Shown here: positions 34,964 through 41,567 of the stretch, piece by piece
How the letters are laid out: each line of letters opens with the position of its first letter
Numbering within the stretch: the first letter of the stretch is position 1
Assembly (NCBI GenBank): GCA_934670025.1
Contig: CAKUOS010000007.1
Coordinates: 1 to 57,446, forward strand
DNA length: 57,446 nucleotides
Reading direction: 5' to 3'
Origin: an uncultured Oscillospiraceae bacterium
GTDB taxonomy: Bacteria; Bacillota; Clostridia; Oscillospirales; Oscillospiraceae
The notes under the pieces: model-generated
Databases searched by the model: none
What the model was told of the DNA's origin: nothing
What the model saw: only the letters and a program-made list of their open reading frames with translations
Position numbers and translations under genes: made by a program

Positions 34964-35704
34964 ATGGCAGACAACATTCTTGAGATCCGGCATCTGAGCA
35001 AGTCCTTCGGCACGCACGAGGTGCTGCGCGACATCGATTTTACCGTCAGCAAGGGCGATGTCATCTCCATCATCGGCGCGTCCGGTTCCGGTAAATCGAC
35101 GCTTCTGCGCTGCGTGAACCTGCTGGAGACGCCGACGAGCGGCGAGATCCTCTATCACGGCAAAAACGTCGCCGACCGCAGCGTCAGCGCGCCGAAATAC
35201 CGTTCGCACGTCGGCATGGTCTTCCAGTCGTTCAATCTGTTCAACAACATGACCGTGCTCGACAACTGCATGGTCGGCCAGATCAAGGTGCTCGGCCGCA
35301 AAAAGACCGAGGCGCGCGAACAGGCCATGCATTACCTCGAAAAGGTCGGCATGGCGCCGTATGTCAATGCCAAGCCGCGCCAGATCTCGGGCGGCCAGAA
35401 GCAGCGCGTGGCCATCGCCCGCGCGCTGGCCATGGATCCGGAGGTCCTGCTGTTCGACGAGCCGACGAGCGCGCTCGACCCCGAGATGGTCGGCGAGGTC
35501 CTTGCCGTCATGCAGGATCTGGCCCGCGAGGGCATGACGATGCTCGTCGTGACGCACGAGATGGCGTTCGCGCGCGACGTGAGCCGCCGTGTGGTGTTCA
35601 TGCACGAGGGCGTCATCCTCGAGCAGGGCGCGCCGGAGGCGATCTTCGGCGACCCGCAGTGCCAGCAGACGCGCGATTTCCTCGCAAGATTCCGCAACAG
35701 CTGA
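34964..35704 (+). CDS. amino-acid (probably lysine) ABC transporter ATPase
   Basis: This 246-residue ATPase of the polar amino-acid family has Walker [10 protein letters not shown] (38-46), Q-loop [14 protein letters not shown], signature [16 protein letters not shown], Walker [13 protein letters not shown] and the switch histidine in [12 protein letters not shown]. It energises uptake through the permease encoded just upstream (one-base gap). It is the last gene of the lysine-riboswitch transcript, followed by a perfect palindromic terminator. Confidence 0.95.
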   Translation: MADNILEIRHLSKSFGTHEVLRDIDFTVSKGDVISIIGASGSGKSTLLRCVNLLETPTSGEILYHGKNVADRSVSAPKYRSHVGMVFQSFNLFNNMTVLDNCMVGQIKVLGRKKTEAREQAMHYLEKVGMAPYVNAKPRQISGGQKQRVAIARALAMDPEVLLFDEPTSALDPEMVGEVLAVMQDLAREGMTMLVVTHEMAFARDVSRRVVFMHEGVILEQGAPEAIFGDPQCQQTRDFLARFRNS

Positions 35705-35710
35705 AAATCC

Positions 35711-35743
35711 CGCCCCGGCAGAGCGCTCTGCCGGGGCGGTTTG
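35711..35743 (+). terminator. terminator of the lysine transporter operon
   Basis: CGCCCCGGCAGAG/CTCTGCCGGGGCG palindrome (35711-35738) followed by GTTTGC. The U-tract is short, but the 14-bp G/C stem is very stable. Confidence 0.75.
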
Positions 35744-35776
35744 CGTCTGGCTGTGCCGGGGCGGTTTGCGTCTGGC
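35729..35776 (+). repeat. exact 23-bp tandem repeat derived from the terminator arm
   Basis: TGCCGGGGCGGTTTGCGTCT plus GGC occurs at 35729-35751 and again, identically, at 35754-35776, with TG between. The second copy duplicates the 3' arm of the preceding terminator and ends just before the first small-RNA promoter. Confidence 0.9.
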
Positions 35777-35780
35777 ACAA

Positions 35781-35809
35781 TTGACAGGATCAGAAGAGTG
35801 TGGTATGTT
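35781..35809 (+). promoter_or_regulatory. promoter of small-RNA unit 1
   Basis: TTGACA (35781-35786), a 17-bp spacer and TATGTT (35804-35809). The spacer (GGATCAGAAGAGTGTGG) is closely similar to that of unit 3 (GATTCGGAAGACTGTGG), so promoter and RNA were copied together. Confidence 0.75.
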
Positions 35810-35814
35810 GATAT

Positions 35815-35910
35815 AAGGGCACCCAATATGCTATCAAGGAGCGTTTCGGACGTACTGCTACTGGCTCGGTTTCCGGGCAAGGTTGGCTCTTGATTGAGGG
35901 TGCTTTTTTT
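35815..35910 (+). ncRNA. small-RNA unit 1, compact form (about 95 nt), family unknown
   Basis: A closing stem GCACCC (35819-35824) with GGGTGC (35898-35903), extendable by A-U and G-U pairs, runs straight into TTTTTTT (35904-35910). The outer stem is thus also the terminator. An inner stem ATCAAG (35833-35838)/CTTGAT (35889-35894) encloses two hairpins: GCGTT-TCG-GACGT (35841-35853) and GCTCGG-TTT-CCGGGC (35864-35878). No ORF with a ribosome site is present. Promoter, multibranched fold and terminator are all visible in the sequence; the function is unknown, and it does not carry 6S, SRP, tmRNA or RNase P signatures. Confidence 0.65.
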
Positions 35911-35943
35911 GATCATTTGCCGCATACGTTGGAGAGAGCTCGA

Positions 35944-35972
35944 TTGACAGATTTCCCCGGTTGTGCTACAGT
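35944..35972 (+). promoter_or_regulatory. promoter of small-RNA unit 2
   Basis: TTGACA (35944-35949), a 17-bp spacer and TACAGT (35967-35972), seven bases before the predicted 5' end of unit 2. Confidence 0.75.
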
Positions 35973-35978
35973 GGGATC

Positions 35979-36228
35979 GTAGCCAGTGTTATACGGGGCG
36001 TCTTGGACGTGTTTGCCGGGGGGGCTTTGGCCTGTTGATCCGCTTCGAGCGGGCACATCGGTATCGTCGAAAACACTGGTGATAAATGCAGCTGATGAGA
36101 CATCGGCCGATTTGGGCGCTTTACCCGGATGTCCACCGTCCAAGGCTGTGTTTTGCGCTCCTACGGTCCCGGTGATCCCGCCGCGGCGGTAACCCCGGTC
36201 TTGATCGCCGTAGGAGCGGTTTCATTTT
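35979..36228 (+). ncRNA. small-RNA unit 2, long form (about 250 nt), family unknown
   Basis: The 5' domain is closed by CCAGTGTT (35983-35990)/AACACTGG (36072-36079). Inside are GCGTC-TTG-GACGT (35998-36010), the segment TTGCCGGGGGGGCTTTGGCC (36013-36032) shared exactly with unit 3, and CCGCT-TCG-AGCGG (36040-36052). A linker hairpin opens and closes with ACATC/GATGT (from about 36100 to 36132). The 3' end is a ten-pair stem GCTCCTACGG (36157-36166)/CCGTAGGAGC (36208-36217) capped by the palindrome CCGCCGCGGCGG and followed by GGTTTCATTTT. No credible ORF. Same architecture as unit 3. Confidence 0.65.
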
Positions 36229-36235
36229 ACCAGGG

Positions 36236-36264
36236 TTGACAGATTCGGAAGACTGTGGTACAGT
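36236..36264 (+). promoter_or_regulatory. promoter of small-RNA unit 3
   Basis: TTGACA (36236-36241), a 17-bp spacer and TACAGT (36259-36264), starting eight bases after the end of unit 2. Confidence 0.75.
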
Positions 36265-36270
36265 TGGGGC

Positions 36271-36549
36271 ATAGCTAGTGTTTCTTTCTGCGTCTGGGAC
36301 GTGGTTGCCGGGGGGGCTTTGGCCTTTTGATCCGCTTTGGGCGGGCACATCGGTTTCGGAAAGAGCACTGGCTATTTTAGGGGAGCCTTGCGGCAGATCA
36401 CTTAGGGTGTTGTGTACAGGGCTTTTGGATCCGAAAGCATTGTACTCTGTATCATGCGGGTTCTTCTTTGGACGATGGAATTTGAGTCCCAGCGTCACCA
36501 TTGGTGGCAAGACTGGTTGGATTGGCCCTTGTTCCATCGTCTGTTTTTA
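36271..36549 (+). ncRNA. small-RNA unit 3, long form (about 280 nt), family unknown
   Basis: Closing stem ATAGCTAGTG (36271-36280)/CACTGGCTAT (36366-36375), with one G-U pair, is continued by CTTTC (36284-36288)/GAAAG (36359-36363). Inside are GCGTC-TGG-GACGT (36290-36302), the shared segment TTGCCGGGGGGGCTTTGGCC (36305-36324) and CCGCT-TTG-GGCGG (36332-36344). The linker forms a hairpin with GTACA/TGTAC and GCTTT/AAAGC arms (about 36415-36444). The 3' stem is GACGATGGAA (36471-36480)/TTCCATCGTC (36532-36541), capped by CACC-ATT-GGTG and followed by TGTTTTT. Stems differ in sequence from unit 2 but are in the same places, which is strong evidence for RNA structure. Confidence 0.65.
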
Positions 36550-36565
36550 TTGCACAGGTACAATA

Positions 36566-36596
36566 AAAAGGCCCCGGCCATCTGGCCGGGGCCTTT
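36566..36596 (-). terminator. terminator of ireB
   Basis: AAGGCCCCGGCC-ATCT-GGCCGGGGCCTT, with TTTTTATTG on the minus strand. It lies nine bases after the ireB stop and may also stop transcripts of small-RNA unit 3 from the other side. Confidence 0.85.
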
Positions 36597-36604
36597 GATA
36601 CCCT

Positions 36605-36850
36605 TTACGAGAACAGATAATGCTTCACGAGCTCCTGAAGCAGCTCGTCGCGGTCGATCTTGCAGATCAGGCTGCGCGCGTTATTATAGTTCGTGATGTA
36701 CGTGGGATCCTCAGACAGGAGATAACCGACGATCTGGTTGATGGGGTTATATCCCTTTTCGCTCAGCGCACCGTATACAGCGGTCAGGATGGTCTTCATT
36801 TCCTCACTGCTATCCTCCGGGACTACAAACTTGATGGTGTTGTCATTCAT
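36605..36850 (-). CDS. ireB: IreB family regulatory phosphoprotein (UPF0297)
   Basis: An 81-residue protein with the family core [32 protein letters not shown], then [16 protein letters not shown]. In Enterococcus, IreB is phosphorylated by the PASTA kinase IreK and affects cephalosporin tolerance. In many Firmicutes it is adjacent to ruvX and a zinc-binding DUF1292 protein; here it stands alone between the small-RNA array and pheST. ATG 36850 follows AAGGAGG. It has its own promoter and terminator. Confidence 0.95.
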   Translation of the reverse strand: MNDNTIKFVVPEDSSEEMKTILTAVYGALSEKGYNPINQIVGYLLSEDPTYITNYNNARSLICKIDRDELLQELVKHYLFS

Positions 36851-36885
36851 GACGGTCAGCCTCCTTCTTTCGAGCTTGTGACACT

Positions 36886-36914
36886 ATCATAATATAAAGC
36901 GCGCCGTTTGTAAA
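36886..36914 (-). promoter_or_regulatory. promoter of ireB
   Basis: Minus-strand TTTACA (36909-36914), a 17-bp spacer and TATGAT (36886-36891), about 35 bp upstream of the ATG. Confidence 0.6.
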
Positions 36915-36978
36915 TGCGTCCAACATTTCATTTGTGTTACATTTTCCCCATAACCACAAGATTTAGACCTCAACATAC

Positions 36979-37010
36979 AAAAAGGACATACCCGCGGGTA
37001 TGTCCTTTTT
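36979..37010 (-). terminator. terminator of pheST
   Basis: AAAAAGGACATACCCGCGGG and its complement form a 16-bp perfect palindrome with U-runs on both strands, ten bases after the pheT stop. Confidence 0.9.
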
Positions 37011-37019
37011 TGTAAAAGC

Positions 37020-39404
37020 TCAGCGAAGCGTGACGCCGAGATCGTTTTTGAGCTTTTCGAGCACCGCATCCGTGACGCCGGTGGTGTCCTCGTCGGTGAG
37101 CGTGCGGTCGTCCGCGCGCAGCTCCAGGCTGAACGCGACGCTCTTCTTGCCCGGGGCGATGCCGGGGCCGCGGTAGATATCGAACAGACGGATCGAGCGC
37201 AGCAGCTTGCCGCCGGCCTTTTTGATGCAGGCTTCGAGCATCCCGACGGTCATCGATTCGTCGCACACGAGCGCCAGATCGCGGCTGACGGTCGGGAACT
37301 TCGGCAGGCTGTGGAACACACGCTCGGGCGCGAGCACGCTCTGAAGGCCCGTAAAGTCAAGCTCCGCGGCGTACACCTCGCCGCCGATGCCGTAGCCCTC
37401 GGCCACCAGCGGGTGAATCTGGCCGATGACGCCCAGCTTTTTGCCGTCGATCACGATGTCCGCGCAGCGGCCGGGATGGTAGCTGGGGTTCTTCGTGTCG
37501 GCGATATAGGTCGCGGGATGGACGTTCAGCTGCTCGAGGATCGCGTCGATCTCGCCCTTGAGCGTGAAGAAGTTCTCATGTTCGCCATACGTGCCGAAGA
37601 TCATGCGCTTCGGCTCGTCCGGGAGCTTCTGCCCCTCGACCGGCAGATAGACGCGGCCGATCTCATAGAGCTTGACGCCCTTGTTCTTGAACGCAAAGTT
37701 GCGGGACAGGATATCCAGCATACTCGGCAGGATGACCGTGCGCATGATGGACGTGTCCTCGCCGAGCGGATTGACGAGCTTGACGGTCTTGCGCAGCGGG
37801 CTGTCAGCCGGGATGCGGATGGCGTCAAACACGGTGGGGGAGATGAAGGAATAGGTGATGATCTCGCTGTAGCCCATGGCTCTCGCCGCCGCGCCGGCGG
37901 CGTTTTCGAGCTTCTGCTCGTCGGAATAGCCGCCCATAGTCGTCGCACCGCGCATGAGCGTCGTTTCGATGTTGTTGTAGCCGTAGAACCGCGCGACTTC
38001 CTCTGCGATGTCGGCCATGACGCGCAGATCCGGACGCCACGACGGGACCTGGATCATGCCGTCCAGAACGGGGACCTCCTCGCGGCGCAGATACTCGATC
38101 ATGTCGGCCTCGGGGATGTCGGTGCCGAGCAGGGCGTTGATGCGCGCCGGTTCGAGCTTGACAGTGACGGGCTGCGGGACATAGTTGATGACGTCGATCA
38201 TGCCGTCCATGACCTCGCCGGCGCCAAGCAGCTCAACGAGCTCACACGCGCGGTTGACCGCCGGGACGGTCAGCATCGGGTCAATGTCCTTTTCAAACTT
38301 GGCCGAGGCGTCCGTGCGCATGCCGAGCGCCAGCGCCGTCTTGCGGATGGAGGAGCCGAGGAAGTTGGCGGATTCGAACACGACGTCGACCGTGTCGTCC
38401 ACGATCTCGCTGTTTTCGCCGCCCATGATACCGGCCAGGCCCACGGGCTTCGTCTCGTCGGCGATGACGAGCATATCGGGCAGGAGAGTGCGCACATTGC
38501 CGTCGAGCGTGGTGAGCGTCTTGTCCTCGCCCGCGCGGCGCACAACGATCTTGCCGCCCTTGACGTAGCGGTAGTCAAATGCGTGCATCGGCTGGCCGTA
38601 TTCGACCATGACGTAGTTCGTGATGTCGACGATATTGTTGATCGGACGGATGCCCGCCGAACGCAGCCGCTGCCGCATCCACTTGGGGCTCGGCGCGATC
38701 TTCACGTTGCGGACCATGCGCGCGGTGTAGCGCAGGCACAGATCCTCGGCCTGCACGTCGACGTCGAGCAGATCGCAGAGATTGCCCGCTGCGCCGCCTT
38801 TGACGACGGGCTCGTGGTGCTTCATGGGCACGTTGAAGGCCGCGGCAGTTTCGCGCGCCAGACCGATGAGCGAATAGCAGTCGGGACGGTTGTTCGTGAT
38901 CTCGAATTCGACGATGGAATCGTCGTTGCCGATGACGACGTTCATATCCTCGCCGATCTCGCAGCCCTCGTCGTTGAGGATCCAGATGCCGTCGGCATAC
39001 GCCTCGGGGCAGTCGTGCTCGGTCAGGCCGAGTTCCTTGTACGAGCAGAGCATACCGCAGGACTCGACGCCGCGGAGCTTGCCCTTCGTGATGTGGATGC
39101 CGCCGGGAAGGTACGAATTGTGCTGCGCGACGGGAACGAGATCGCCCTCATGGACGTTCTGCGCGCCGGTCACGATCTGCACCGGTTCGCCTGCGCCGCA
39201 GTCGACCATACAGACCCACATATGGTCGGAGTTTTCATGCTTTTTCATCGACAGCACCTTGCCGACGACGACGTTTTTGATCTCCGCGTCCATGCGCTCG
39301 GTCGTCTCGACCTTCTGACCGGCGATGGTCATGACGGAGTCGTATTCCTTATCGTCCGCTGAGATGTCGACGAACTCGCGGAGCCATTTTCTCGAAATAT
39401 TCAT
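37020..39404 (-). CDS. pheT: phenylalanyl-tRNA synthetase beta subunit
   Basis: This 794-residue subunit has the full bacterial domain order. It opens MNISRKWLREFVDI and is followed by the tRNA-binding OB domain (VVGKVLSMKKHENSDHMWVC), B3/B4 editing domain (EFEITNNRPDCYSLIGLARE), B5 domain, and the catalytic-like core with FGTYGEHENFFTLKGEID. It ends in an FDX-ACB anticodon-binding domain (IRLFDIYRGPGIAPGKKS). It forms an alpha2-beta2 enzyme with PheS, encoded 12 bp upstream, and is controlled by the pheS T-box. Confidence 0.97.
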   Translation of the reverse strand: MNISRKWLREFVDISADDKEYDSVMTIAGQKVETTERMDAEIKNVVVGKVLSMKKHENSDHMWVCMVDCGAGEPVQIVTGAQNVHEGDLVPVAQHNSYLPGGIHITKGKLRGVESCGMLCSYKELGLTEHDCPEAYADGIWILNDEGCEIGEDMNVVIGNDDSIVEFEITNNRPDCYSLIGLARETAAAFNVPMKHHEPVVKGGAAGNLCDLLDVDVQAEDLCLRYTARMVRNVKIAPSPKWMRQRLRSAGIRPINNIVDITNYVMVEYGQPMHAFDYRYVKGGKIVVRRAGEDKTLTTLDGNVRTLLPDMLVIADETKPVGLAGIMGGENSEIVDDTVDVVFESANFLGSSIRKTALALGMRTDASAKFEKDIDPMLTVPAVNRACELVELLGAGEVMDGMIDVINYVPQPVTVKLEPARINALLGTDIPEADMIEYLRREEVPVLDGMIQVPSWRPDLRVMADIAEEVARFYGYNNIETTLMRGATTMGGYSDEQKLENAAGAAARAMGYSEIITYSFISPTVFDAIRIPADSPLRKTVKLVNPLGEDTSIMRTVILPSMLDILSRNFAFKNKGVKLYEIGRVYLPVEGQKLPDEPKRMIFGTYGEHENFFTLKGEIDAILEQLNVHPATYIADTKNPSYHPGRCADIVIDGKKLGVIGQIHPLVAEGYGIGGEVYAAELDFTGLQSVLAPERVFHSLPKFPTVSRDLALVCDESMTVGMLEACIKKAGGKLLRSIRLFDIYRGPGIAPGKKSVAFSLELRADDRTLTDEDTTGVTDAVLEKLKNDLGVTLR

Positions 39405-39416
39405 ATCGTGCCCTCC

Positions 39417-40445
39417 TTAGAACTGAGACAGGAAGCGGATGTCGTTCTCGAAGATCATGCGCATATCGCTGATCTTGAAGCGGCGCATGGCCATGCGCTC
39501 GAGGCCGATGCCGAACGCGAAGCCGGAGTAGATCTCCGGGTCAATGCCGCAGCCCGCGAGCACCTTCGGATGCACCATACCTGCGCCCAGCAGCTCGATC
39601 CAGCCCTCGCCCTTGCACGTCGAGCAGCCCTTGCCGCGGCAGTTGAAGCACTGCACGTCGACCTCGCAGCTCGGCTCGGTGAACGGGAAGTGGTGCGGGC
39701 GGAAGCGCACGACGGAGTCCTGTCCGTACATGGCCTTGATGAGCGTTTCGAGCGTGCCCTTGAGGTCTGCCATCGTGATGCCCTTGTCGATGACCAGACC
39801 CTCGATCTGGTGGAACATCGGCGAGTGCGTCGCATCGACCTCATCCTTGCGGTACACGCGGCCGGGCGCGAGGATGCGGATGGGCGGCTGGCCGATTTGT
39901 TCCATCGCGCGGATCTGCATGGGGCTCGTCTGCGTGCGCAGCAGGACCTCTTCGTCGTCCGTGATATAGAACGTGTCGCTGCGGTCGCGCGAGGGATGGT
40001 TTTCCGCGATATTCAGGCGGGTGAAGTTATAGTCGGCAAGCTCGACCTCCGGGCCGTCGAGGATCTTGAAGCCCATGGAGATGAAAATGTCCTTGGCCTC
40101 GTCGAGCGCCTTGTTCATCGGATGCCGGTGCCCGAGCTGCACGGGGCTGCCGGGGATGGTCACGTCGATGGCCTCGGCTTCGAGCCGGGCTTCCATCGCC
40201 TTTTCCTTGAGGTCGGCGCGGACCGTCTCGATCTTCTCCTCGATGGCGGCGCGGACGTTGTTTGCAACCTGGCCCATGACCGGCCGTTCCTCGGCCGACA
40301 TCTTGCCCATCATTTTCAGAACGCCGGTCAGCTCGCCTTTTTTACCGAGAAAGCGCACGCGCAGCGCATCCAGCTCACCGGCGTCCTTCACGCCGTCGAG
40401 CGCGCCGAGCGCCTCCTGACGGATCTTTTCCAGTTGTTCTTTCAT
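39417..40445 (-). CDS. pheS: phenylalanyl-tRNA synthetase alpha subunit
   Basis: This 342-residue class II catalytic subunit has an N-terminal coiled coil (MKEQLEKIRQEALGAL, then EEKIETVRADLKEKAME). It is followed by GHRHPMNKALDE, the motif-2 region ILAPGRVYRKDEVDATHSPMFHQIEG, FRPHHFPFTEPSCEVD and motif 3 GFAFGIGLERMAMRRF. A four-cysteine segment CFNCRGKGCSTCKGEGWIEL replaces the shorter loop seen in some bacteria. ATG 40445 follows AAGGAG; the frame extends ten codons further but those codons lie in the leader. Confidence 0.97.
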   Translation of the reverse strand: MKEQLEKIRQEALGALDGVKDAGELDALRVRFLGKKGELTGVLKMMGKMSAEERPVMGQVANNVRAAIEEKIETVRADLKEKAMEARLEAEAIDVTIPGSPVQLGHRHPMNKALDEAKDIFISMGFKILDGPEVELADYNFTRLNIAENHPSRDRSDTFYITDDEEVLLRTQTSPMQIRAMEQIGQPPIRILAPGRVYRKDEVDATHSPMFHQIEGLVIDKGITMADLKGTLETLIKAMYGQDSVVRFRPHHFPFTEPSCEVDVQCFNCRGKGCSTCKGEGWIELLGAGMVHPKVLAGCGIDPEIYSGFAFGIGLERMAMRRFKISDMRMIFENDIRFLSQF

Positions 40446-40479
40446 AAACGAATGCTCCTTTTCGTGATGATACAAAATT

Positions 40480-40737
40480 CAAAAAAATAAGCCCTTCGCC
40501 CGATAGGGGACGAAAGACCATGCTTCCGCGGTACCACCCGCTGTTCGCGGAAAGACTCCGCGCTGCTTTTTGCCCGGTAACGGCGGCAAAGACCGGCGCG
40601 CCCTACTGCTCATTCAGGCGGCAGCTCCCGAGAGAAAGCCCAGATCCCTTGCCGGGAGGCGGTTCACAGCACTCCGCCCTCTCTGCACCCGGCCATAACA
40701 GGCAGGACAGCTCGTTCTTCGCTTTTTTCAGATAACA
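40480..40737 (-). promoter_or_regulatory. T-box leader controlling pheST
   Basis: On the minus strand the T-box sequence CGGGTGGTACCGCGG is at 40526-40540. After it comes a terminator stem of CTTTCG(T)CCC/GGGCGAAGG followed by GCTTATTTTTTT (about 40484-40517). A long stem I region reaches back to about 40737. By position the specifier should be a Phe codon; I did not fix it by folding. Confidence 0.92.
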
Positions 40738-40742
40738 GATGC

Positions 40743-40771
40743 ATTCTAGCACAGCAAACGCCGTTTGGCAA
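40743..40771 (-). promoter_or_regulatory. promoter of the pheST T-box transcript
   Basis: Minus-strand TTGCCA (40766-40771), a 17-bp spacer and TAGAAT (40743-40748). Confidence 0.65.
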
Positions 40772-40795
40772 CAGGTTTTTCCGAAAACCGGCGGA

Positions 40796-41383
40796 TTATT
40801 CCGTCTGCTCCGGAGCGGACGGCGCGACGCCGGTCATAAACCGCGGCGGCACGACCTCCAGCGGCCCGCGGAACAGCTGGCACAGCCGGTCGAACTGCGC
40901 CTGAATATCATATTTCATATCGTTTGACAGCCACTCGACGATCTGCCCGTAGCATTCGCACTGCCAGAAGCGGATGACGATATTCCGGTCCTCCGCGTCG
41001 AGTTTGATATTGCTGTAGACCGCGTTGGCATACGCCTCGACCGTGTGGCGGCAGATCTGCATCAGATAGAACGCGACGGTGTCGTGGCTGATCGAGCGGT
41101 ACATATGCATGACCGCGCGGCGGTTTTCCGTCATGAACTGCACCGCGGCCTTGAGGCACGCCTCGGGCGAATCTGGGTTGGCGTATTCGCGGATGATGCG
41201 GTCGGCGTTTTCGGTGATGATCTCGGTGGCCAGCGAGGGGATGTCCGCGAAATGATAATAAAATGTGTTGCGGTTGATGCCGCAGTCGTCGACGACAGCC
41301 TTGACCGTGACCTGACTCAGCGGCCGCTCGTTGAGCAGCTTTAAAAAGGATGCCTTGATGGCCTGTTTGGTGCGAGCGGACAT
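40796..41383 (-). CDS. TetR-family transcriptional regulator
   Basis: This 195-residue protein has an N-terminal helix-turn-helix (SQVTVKAVVDDCGINRNTFYYHFADI, about residues 22-47) and an all-helical C-terminal ligand/dimerisation domain (FMTENRRAVMHMYRSIS, FWQCECYGQIVEWLSN). The C-terminal half resembles the DhaS-like TetR_C group, though this is not certain. ATG 41383 follows GGAGGG. It lies divergent from the M50 protease gene; a tandem 14-bp repeat between the two promoters is a possible but unproven binding site. Confidence 0.88.
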   Translation of the reverse strand: MSARTKQAIKASFLKLLNERPLSQVTVKAVVDDCGINRNTFYYHFADIPSLATEIITENADRIIREYANPDSPEACLKAAVQFMTENRRAVMHMYRSISHDTVAFYLMQICRHTVEAYANAVYSNIKLDAEDRNIVIRFWQCECYGQIVEWLSNDMKYDIQAQFDRLCQLFRGPLEVVPPRFMTGVAPSAPEQTE

Positions 41384-41422
41384 GGCTGGACCCTCCTGCG
41401 CGGCGTCATATTTCTTACTATT

Positions 41423-41451
41423 AAGATACCAGACGGCAGGAAAAAAGTCAA
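41423..41451 (-). promoter_or_regulatory. promoter of the TetR gene
   Basis: Minus-strand TTGACT (41446-41451), a 17-bp spacer and TATCTT (41423-41428), 40 bp upstream of the ATG. Confidence 0.6.
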
Positions 41452-41463
41452 TTCCGAACACCA

Positions 41464-41491
41464 GCGCAGATCTGACCGCGCAGATCTGACC
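41464..41491 (+). repeat. exact tandem 14-bp repeat in a divergent promoter region
   Basis: GCGCAGATCTGACC at 41464-41477 is repeated without a gap at 41478-41491. Each copy contains the palindrome CAGATCTG. It sits between the TetR -35 box and the -35 box of the M50 operon, where an operator would be expected. Confidence 0.85.
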
Positions 41492-41503
41492 GGCAGAACT
41501 TCC

Positions 41504-41532
41504 TTGTCAAGCGGAGGAAACTGTGCTATACT
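41504..41532 (+). promoter_or_regulatory. promoter of the M50-scpAB operon
   Basis: TTGTCA (41504-41509), a 17-bp spacer and TATACT (41527-41532), 36 bp upstream of the start codon. Confidence 0.65.
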
Positions 41533-41567
41533 AAAATGAATTTGTATTTGAAAGAGGATCATACCCC

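Noticed and set aside
35979..36549. Identification of units 2 and 3 as 6S RNA, SRP RNA, tmRNA or RNase P RNA
   Set aside because: None of the hallmark sequences is present (for example the GGAAGG/CAGCC SRP loop or the RNase P P4 core), and two paralogous tandem copies would be unusual.
36412..36696. 94-codon ORF inside small-RNA unit 3
   Set aside because: No Shine-Dalgarno sequence, runs through two terminators into antisense of ireB, and the base pairing pattern argues for RNA.
37311..39362. 683-codon plus-strand ORF inside pheT
   Set aside because: Antisense shadow of pheT; the pheT reading frame carries all family motifs.
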